Positions 31,767 through 36,522 of a stretch of 36,522 bases of DNA are shown here, piece after piece (position 1 is the first letter of the stretch; the number at the start of each line of letters is the position of its first letter). Source of the stretch: Kitasatospora phosalacinea. Its GTDB lineage: Bacteria; Actinomycetota; Actinomycetes; Streptomycetales; Streptomycetaceae. The stretch is from the NCBI RefSeq assembly GCF_000716545.1, contig NZ_JNWZ01000068.1, forward strand, positions 1-36,522. The letters run 5' to 3'. Made by a program: the position numbers and the translations under genes. The notes under the pieces are model-generated. The model made no database searches and was not told the DNA's origin. It saw only the letters and a list, made by a program, of their open reading frames with translations.

Positions 31767-32996
31767 GTGAGCGGACCCGTCATCGACTACCGGGCCGTCT
31801 TCCAGGCCCTGCCCGGTGCGGCCGCCCTGCTCTCCCCCGAGCTGGTGTTCGCGGACGCGAACGAGGCGTACCTGCTGCTGTCCGGGCACGACCGCGCGCA
31901 GCTGCTCGGGCGTTTCCTGTTCGACGTCTTCCCGGACAACCCCCACGACCCGGGGGCCACCGGCGTGCGCAACCTGTCCGCCTCGCTGCGGCGCGTCGCG
32001 GCCTCCGGCGAACGCGACACCATGGCCCTTCAGCGCTACGACGTGGAGGACCCCGAGCGGCCCGGGCGGTGGCGGGAGCGCTACTGGAGCCCGGTCAACG
32101 TCCCCGTCCTCGGCCCGGACGGGGAGGTGGTGCTCCTGCTGCACCGGGTCGAGGAGGTCACCGAGCTGATCAGGGCCCGCAGCGCCCCCGGCGGCGACCG
32201 GAACCGGGTCCTGGAGGCCGAGCTCTACACCCGGGCCCGGGAGCTCCAGGGCGTCAACGAGCGCCTGCGCCGGGCCCACGCCCGCGAACGGGAGGTGGCC
32301 CTGCACCTGCAGGAGGCGATGCTGCCCGCGCCCCACCCGCTGGGCCACCACCGGGCGGCCGTGCGCTACCGGCCCGCCGCCGGGGCGCTGAACGTCTGCG
32401 GCGACTGGTACGACCTGGTCGACCTGCCCGACGACGGGCGCACCGCGGTGGCCGTCGGCGACGTGGTCGGGCACGGGCTGCGCGCGGCCGGGGTGATGGG
32501 CCAGCTGCGCAGCGCCCTGTCGGCCGCCTCCCGGGTCGCCGCCGGCCCCGCCCGGGCCCTGGAGGTGCTCGACCGGTACGCCCGCTCGGTGGACGGCGCG
32601 GAGAACACCACCGCCGTGTCGGTCTTCATCGACTGGGCCGACCGCACCCTCGCGTACAGCAGCGCCGGGCACCCGCCGCCCGCGCTGTGCGGGCCGGACG
32701 GGGCCGTGTCCTTCCTGGAGCTGGCCACCGACCCGCCGCTGGGCGCCCGCCCCGAGTACGCCGGCCGCCCCCAGTCGCGGACGGCCTTCGCCGAGGGTTC
32801 CGTCCTCGTGCTGTACACCGACGGCCTGGTCGAGCGCCGTCGCGAGGACATCGACGCCGGCCTCGACCGGCTGGCCCGCTCGCTGGTCCGCCACCGCCGT
32901 GCCGCCCCCGGGCCGCTGGCCGACGCCCTGCTCGCCGACCTCGTCCCGCCCGCCGGGCTGACCGACGACACCGCCCTGGTCGTGCTGCGGCTGTGA
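31767..32996 (+). CDS. PAS-SpoIIE protein phosphatase
   Basis: A 409-residue cytoplasmic PP2C-type Ser/Thr phosphatase. An N-terminal PAS-like domain (about 8-130: AVFQALPGAAALLSPELVF, RFLFDVFPDNP) is followed by a coiled linker (about 145-185) and a SpoIIE/RsbU domain (about 190-409) with metal-binding GDWYDLVDL, VAVGDVVGHG, YSSAGHPPP, LYTDGLVERR and the final DDTALVVL. Such enzymes dephosphorylate anti-sigma-factor antagonists. GTG 31767 follows AGGTGG; an earlier in-frame GTG at 31719 is possible. No kinase or antagonist partner gene is adjacent. Confidence 0.9.
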   Translation: MSGPVIDYRAVFQALPGAAALLSPELVFADANEAYLLLSGHDRAQLLGRFLFDVFPDNPHDPGATGVRNLSASLRRVAASGERDTMALQRYDVEDPERPGRWRERYWSPVNVPVLGPDGEVVLLLHRVEEVTELIRARSAPGGDRNRVLEAELYTRARELQGVNERLRRAHAREREVALHLQEAMLPAPHPLGHHRAAVRYRPAAGALNVCGDWYDLVDLPDDGRTAVAVGDVVGHGLRAAGVMGQLRSALSAASRVAAGPARALEVLDRYARSVDGAENTTAVSVFIDWADRTLAYSSAGHPPPALCGPDGAVSFLELATDPPLGARPEYAGRPQSRTAFAEGSVLVLYTDGLVERRREDIDAGLDRLARSLVRHRRAAPGPLADALLADLVPPAGLTDDTALVVLRL

Positions 32997-33104
32997 GCCG
33001 CCGGTCCGCGACCGGGCGCGGGGCGGGGGGGGCGGCCCAGGTGTGGAGGCGGCGGGGCGTGGCAGACGGGTGGGGACGGTACGCGTCGAGCCTCGGGAGC
33101 CCAG

Positions 33105-34289
33105 GTGCCTGACACCCACGATGACCTGTACGAACGTGTCCGCGAGGAGGTGCGCCTCCGGTCGGGGGAGCTGTGGGGGGTGGCCCGCGCCCTGCACGCC
33201 GATCCCGAGTGCGCCTTCGCCGAGCACCGGGCCGCCGCGCTGCTGACGGGCGAGCTGGAGCGGGCCGGCTTCGAGGTGCGCCGGGGCGTGGCGGGACTGC
33301 CGACGGCGTTCACCGCCTCGGCCGGCCGGGGCCGTCCGGCGGTGGCCCTGCTGCTGGAGTACGACGCGCTGCCCGGGCTCGGGCACGCCTGCGGCCACAA
33401 CCTGATCGCGGCGGCCGGGCTGGGGGCGGCGCTGGCGGCCCGCGCGGTGCTGCCGGAGGACGCCGGGACGGTGGTGGCGGTCGGGACGCCGGCGGAGGAG
33501 GGCGGCGGCGGCAAGGCCCTGGAGGTGGAGGCGGGGGTGTTCGACGGGATCGACGCCGCGCTGATGTTCCACCCCGGCGTCCACGACTGGACGCACGCGG
33601 TGCTGACCGCGCAGGAGCAGTACCGGGTGACGTACCACGGCCGCGCCGCCCACCCGACGGGCGATCCCACGCACGGCATCGACGCGCTGGCCTCGCTGGT
33701 CGAGCTGTTCAACGTGCTGTCCGCGCTGGGCCGGCGGCTCCCGGCCGCCTCCCACGTGCAGGGCATCGTCACGGCCGGGGGCACGGCGACGAACATCGTG
33801 CCCGACCTCGCCGAGGGCCTGTTCGGGCTGCGGGCCGCCACCACCGCCGAACTGGACGACCTGGCGGCGCGGTTGCGCACCTGCGCGGAGGGCGTGGCCA
33901 CGGCCACGGGCGCTTCGGTGACGGTGGAGCGGGCCACCGTGCGCTACGAGCACTTCCGGGACAGCGCGGTGCTGTCCGAGCGCTTCGCCGCGCACCTGGC
34001 CGGGGCGGGCATCACCCTCACCCCGCCCCGGCCGGGGGTCCTGCTGGGCTCGTCGGACGTCGGCAACGTCAGCGCGCGGGTGCCCGCCATCCACCCGTTC
34101 GTCGCGATCATGGACGAGAGCGGGTCCGACCACACCCCCGAGTTCGCCGCCGCCGCGGCCTCCCCCCGGGCCAGGTCGGTGCTGCTGTCCGTCACCGAGG
34201 CGCTGGCCCGCACCGCCGTGGACGTCCTGCTGGACGCGGACCTGCGGCGGGCGGCCTGGGAACGGCACGGGACCGCCGGGGCGCGGTAG
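33105..34289 (+). CDS. M20-family amidohydrolase
   Basis: A 394-residue zinc peptidase/amidohydrolase of the M20 group, closest in pattern to the AbgB/PM20D2-like aminoacyl-amide hydrolases. Metal and catalytic motifs: LLEYDALPGLGHACGHNLI, GTPAEEGGGGKALE with the Glu pair, and HPTGDPTHG at the dimerisation domain; DVGNVSARVPAIHPFV near the end. The substrate is unknown. GTG 33105 is preferred, with GGGAG five bases upstream. It stands alone between the phosphatase and a convergent gene. Confidence 0.9.
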   Translation: MPDTHDDLYERVREEVRLRSGELWGVARALHADPECAFAEHRAAALLTGELERAGFEVRRGVAGLPTAFTASAGRGRPAVALLLEYDALPGLGHACGHNLIAAAGLGAALAARAVLPEDAGTVVAVGTPAEEGGGGKALEVEAGVFDGIDAALMFHPGVHDWTHAVLTAQEQYRVTYHGRAAHPTGDPTHGIDALASLVELFNVLSALGRRLPAASHVQGIVTAGGTATNIVPDLAEGLFGLRAATTAELDDLAARLRTCAEGVATATGASVTVERATVRYEHFRDSAVLSERFAAHLAGAGITLTPPRPGVLLGSSDVGNVSARVPAIHPFVAIMDESGSDHTPEFAAAAASPRARSVLLSVTEALARTAVDVLLDADLRRAAWERHGTAGAR

Positions 34290-34311
34290 CCGCCCCGGCG
34301 GTGCGGCCCGC

Positions 34312-34351
34312 CCCGGCCCGGTCCGTGCGCTGGTCCGCGCGCCGGGCCGGG
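34312..34351. terminator. Convergent hairpin between the M20 and ligase genes
   Basis: A 10-bp stem (CCCGGCCCGG and CCGGGCCGGG) with a 20-base loop between stops at 34289 and 34359. Moderate strength. Confidence 0.45.
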
Positions 34352-34358
34352 TGCCGGT

Positions 34359-35489
34359 TCACGGGGCGGGTTCGCCGTCGGGCTCCCCGGACCGCGTCCC
34401 GGCGGTGACGTCGGTGATGAGGTCGACCAGCCCGGTGCGGCCGTCGCGGCGCAGCGCGCGGCGCTGACGGACGGCGCCGTTGCCCTCGGTGAGGAAGCGG
34501 CTGAGGCCGGACTCGACCGTGGCGGTGTCCCCGGCGTCGCGGAGCGCGGGGCCGAGGGCGTCCAGGACGCGGTCCACTACCGTCGGCGGGGAGTCCAGCG
34601 TGCCGGTGAACGGGTCGTAGAGGCGTTCGGTGCAGCCGTGGCGGGCGGCGTACCAGACGGCGGCGGCCAGTTCCTCGGGGTGGGGCGCCGGGGGCGCGGC
34701 GGCGCGGTCGGGGTCGGTGCGGAGGGTGGTGACGACCGCCCGGACCAGACCGGCCAGCATCACGGCCTCGTCGACCCGGAGTTGGACGTCCATCGCCCTG
34801 GTCTCCACGGTGGGGTACCGCTCGGAGAGCCTGGCCTGCCAGTAGAGCTGGCCCGTGTCGCCGATCAGCCCGGTGTCGACCAGGGTGCGGATGCGCTTGT
34901 CGTAGTCGTCGGCGCCGTCGAACAGCGGGGGCACCCCGGTGACCGGCCAGCGGCTGAAGACCACGGTCCGCCAGTCGGCGAAGCCGGTGTCGACGCCGTT
35001 CCACAGCGGCGAGTTGGCGGACAGCCCGACGATCAGCGGCAGCCAGCGGCGCAGGCCGTTGAGGACGGCGACGCCGGCGTCGCGGTCCGGCACGCCGACG
35101 TGCACGTGCATGCCGGTGATCAGCTGTTCGTCGGTCAGCCGCGGGGCGGTCGCGCGCAGGGTGCGGTAGCGGGGGGTGTCACTGACCGGCACCGACAGGC
35201 GGTCGGCGAAGGGCGCGGCGCCGCAGGCGGCCAGTCGGCAGCCGTGCTCGGCGGCGGCGGCCGCGAGGGCGCCGCGCAGCCGCTCCAGGTGGGCGCCGAC
35301 CTCGTCGAGCGTCTCGCAGACCGGGGTGGCGATCTCCAACTGGGCCTGTAGCAGCTCGCGTTGCACCTCGGACCGGTCGATCTCCGGTTGCAGGTCGGCT
35401 GCCCGCCGGACCTGTTCGGCCCTGGCCACCGGCACTCCGGTGTCGGCGTCCAACAGCAGGTACTCCTCTTCCACACCCACGGTCACCAT
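34359..35489 (-). CDS. Carboxylate-amine ligase, GCS2 family (YbdK-like)
   Basis: A 376-residue ATP-dependent ligase related to glutamate-cysteine ligase type 2. Family motifs are GVEEEYLLLD at 5-14, QLEIATPVCETL, ITGMHVHVGVPD, LSANSPLWNGVDTGFADWR and ERYPTVETRAMDVQLRVDEAV. It may make gamma-glutamylcysteine-type compounds, but most actinobacterial members are untested, and actinomycetes use mycothiol instead of glutathione. The ATG at 35489 puts the EEEY motif at the usual place; the ribosome-binding site is not strong. Confidence 0.9.
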   Translation of the reverse strand: MVTVGVEEEYLLLDADTGVPVARAEQVRRAADLQPEIDRSEVQRELLQAQLEIATPVCETLDEVGAHLERLRGALAAAAAEHGCRLAACGAAPFADRLSVPVSDTPRYRTLRATAPRLTDEQLITGMHVHVGVPDRDAGVAVLNGLRRWLPLIVGLSANSPLWNGVDTGFADWRTVVFSRWPVTGVPPLFDGADDYDKRIRTLVDTGLIGDTGQLYWQARLSERYPTVETRAMDVQLRVDEAVMLAGLVRAVVTTLRTDPDRAAAPPAPHPEELAAAVWYAARHGCTERLYDPFTGTLDSPPTVVDRVLDALGPALRDAGDTATVESGLSRFLTEGNGAVRQRRALRRDGRTGLVDLITDVTAGTRSGEPDGEPAP

Positions 35490-35580
35490 GTGGGGCGGCT
35501 ACCCCCGGGAGGTGTGTCCAACCGTGGTTTTCCACCCGGCCCGGGGTGATCGGCCGAGGGACGGCCGGGCGGGAGCGCGC

Positions 35581-35626
35581 GACGGCCCCCGGCCCGTCCG
35601 CGGGTGCGGAGGGGCCGGGGGCCGTC
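35581..35626 (-). terminator. Terminator after the hemerythrin-like gene
   Basis: A 15-bp perfect outer stem (GACGGCCCCCGGCCC and its complement) continued, after one G-G mismatch, by a five-base inner stem and GGGT loop. It lies 45 bases past the stop at 35671. Confidence 0.8.
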
Positions 35627-35670
35627 TGCTGCGCGGGGCGCCGGGCGTCGGACCGCCGGGCGGTCCGGTC

Positions 35671-36243
35671 TCAGTCGCGGTGGTGGGCGAAGGCGTCCTT
35701 GGCCCGGTCCAGCAGGGAGGCGAACGGGCCCACCGTCCACTGCAGGGCCGGTTTGCCGGCGGTGCCCGGGTGCGGGTGGGTCGGTGCGATCCGCTCGGCC
35801 GCCAGGAGGCGGCGGCCCATCGTCCGGCGCTGTTCCGGGTCGCAGGAGGCCCGCAGGGCGGGGAACTCCTCCGTCTCCTCGTGCCGCGCGTGGGCCTCGA
35901 CCGCCAGCTGGAAGGCGGCCAGTTCGGCGTCGAACTCGGGGCTCGCCACGTCCATCTTCTCCAGCTCCAGCAGGGCGCGGTTGGCCTCGGCCTCCTCCTC
36001 GTTGCGGGCCGACACCTCGCTCTCCCCGGCCGCGCGCTTGGCCGCGGGCCGCACCACCATCTCCTCGCCGGTCTCGTGGACCGCCAGCAGCGCCCGCAGT
36101 TCGTCGAACGCCTGCTGCTTGTGCTCGCCCTGCGCGGCGCGGACGTCGGCGAACAGTTCCCGGATCCGCCGGTGCTGCGCCAGCAGGACGTCGACGACGT
36201 CCTCCTGCTGCGCCGTCCCGGTGCCGGTGGTCGTGCCAGTCAT
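35671..36243 (-). CDS. Hemerythrin HHE-domain protein
   Basis: A 190-residue helical protein with the HHE iron-binding pattern: LLAQHRRIRELF, LLAVHETGEEMVVRP and VEAHARHEETEEFPAL, supplying paired His and Glu ligands for a di-iron centre. Members sense or store oxygen or nitric oxide, or protect against oxidants. ATG 36243 has AGAGGAG upstream. It is divergent from galE. The C-terminal part (HPHPGTAGKPALQWTVGPFASLLDRAKDAF) is typical of the actinobacterial subgroup. Confidence 0.9.
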   Translation of the reverse strand: MTGTTTGTGTAQQEDVVDVLLAQHRRIRELFADVRAAQGEHKQQAFDELRALLAVHETGEEMVVRPAAKRAAGESEVSARNEEEAEANRALLELEKMDVASPEFDAELAAFQLAVEAHARHEETEEFPALRASCDPEQRRTMGRRLLAAERIAPTHPHPGTAGKPALQWTVGPFASLLDRAKDAFAHHRD

Positions 36244-36368
36244 GGTCTGACTCCTCTCGTGGCCGGACTCGGTCGGCAGTCGTCTCACCGGCCGGGTCCG
36301 GGCCAAACGGGCATTCCGCCCGAGCCTGCCGACACGCCGGTACCGACCACGAATCAACGGAAAGAACG

Positions 36369-36397
36369 TTGACTTGCGTTTGTTTTTGTTGGAATCT
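36369..36397 (+). promoter_or_regulatory. Likely galE promoter
   Basis: TTGACT at 36369 and GAATCT at 36392 are 17 bases apart in an unusually T-rich stretch (TTTGTTTTTGTTGG). The -10 is imperfect. The divergent hemerythrin-like gene starts 126 bases to the left. Confidence 0.4.
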
Positions 36398-36437
36398 GTT
36401 CGAGTATCGACGGCATGACTGCGGGAGGTCGAAGGGC

Positions 36438-36522
36438 ATGGGCAAGTACCTGGTCACGGGCGGTGCCGGTTACGTCGGGAGCGTGGTGGCGGCGCACCTG
36501 TTGGAGGCGGGTCACCGGGTGA
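36438..36522 (+). CDS. galE: UDP-glucose 4-epimerase, N-terminal part
   Basis: The first 28 residues of a nucleotide-sugar epimerase: MGKYLVTGGAGYVGSVVAAHLL contains the GxxGxxG NAD-binding loop in the form typical of GalE, which interconverts UDP-glucose and UDP-galactose. GGGAGG lies ten bases before the ATG. The gene continues outside the window, so other members of the extended SDR family cannot be excluded. Confidence 0.8.
   Translation, partial: MGKYLVTGGAGYVGSVVAAHLLEAGHRV

Overview
The window comes from a high-GC actinomycete of the Streptomyces/Kitasatospora type. Codon third positions are almost always G or C, GTG and TTG starts are common, and several families here are actinomycete hallmarks: a clpP3-clpP4-popR cluster, a chaplin, many small acidic disordered proteins, Ser/Thr kinases, SpoIIE-type phosphatases and a trypsin-STAND protein. 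No tRNA, rRNA, CRISPR array, insertion sequence or phage block is visible. The mix of secreted polysaccharide enzymes, conflict-type proteins and stress genes suggests an accessory or chromosome-arm region (inference).

Layout. (1) 1-2380: tail of an unknown gene, then clpP3-clpP4 with convergent popR. Both the clpP3 and popR upstream regions carry a TCTGC-N5-GCAGA operator, and ClpP4 has lost its catalytic His. (2) 2400-5520: a large secreted Cys-containing surface protein and a DUF1330 protein. (3) 5690-7460: a secreted CBM35-PL9 pectate lyase whose promoter is bracketed by two matching inverted repeats. (4) 7540-10325: a frameshifted unknown gene, a D-amino-acid-oxidase-like flavoprotein, and about 1 kb without a convincing gene that still contains a promoter and a CebR-type operator. 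(5) 10326-15139: a two-gene module of a Trypco2-like protein and a 1461-residue trypsin/STAND/TM/beta-propeller protein, the strongest candidate for a conflict or immunity system. (6) 15367-19892: acyltransferase, polysaccharide deacetylase with an altered metal motif, and a three-TM protein joining a STAND-like cytoplasmic part to a type 1 periplasmic-binding domain. (7) 20029-21213: a ROK sugar kinase behind a second CebR-type box.

(8) 21339-23594: a minus-strand envelope/stress set (DUF3618, holin-X-like membrane protein, short-chain dehydrogenase, small hydrophilic protein). (9) 23832-28010: a fused Ser/Thr kinase-TM-solute-binding receptor, apparently leaderless, a small Lys-rich membrane protein, and a second frameshifted gene. 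(10) 28129-31615: DUF389 membrane protein, short chaplin, four small or hydrophilic proteins and a TspO protein. (11) 31767-36522: PAS-SpoIIE phosphatase, M20 amidohydrolase, glutamate-cysteine-ligase-like enzyme, hemerythrin-like protein and the start of galE.

How the genes work together: the ClpP cluster looks like a self-contained conditional protease switch. The pectate lyase and the two CebR-type boxes point to plant polysaccharide use. The 21-36 kb part reads as stress and envelope adaptation. Two genes are broken at homopolymers (G5 at 7984, C6 at 27825), so either assembly errors or real frameshifts must be considered. All functional calls come from reading motifs by eye; no database search was run.
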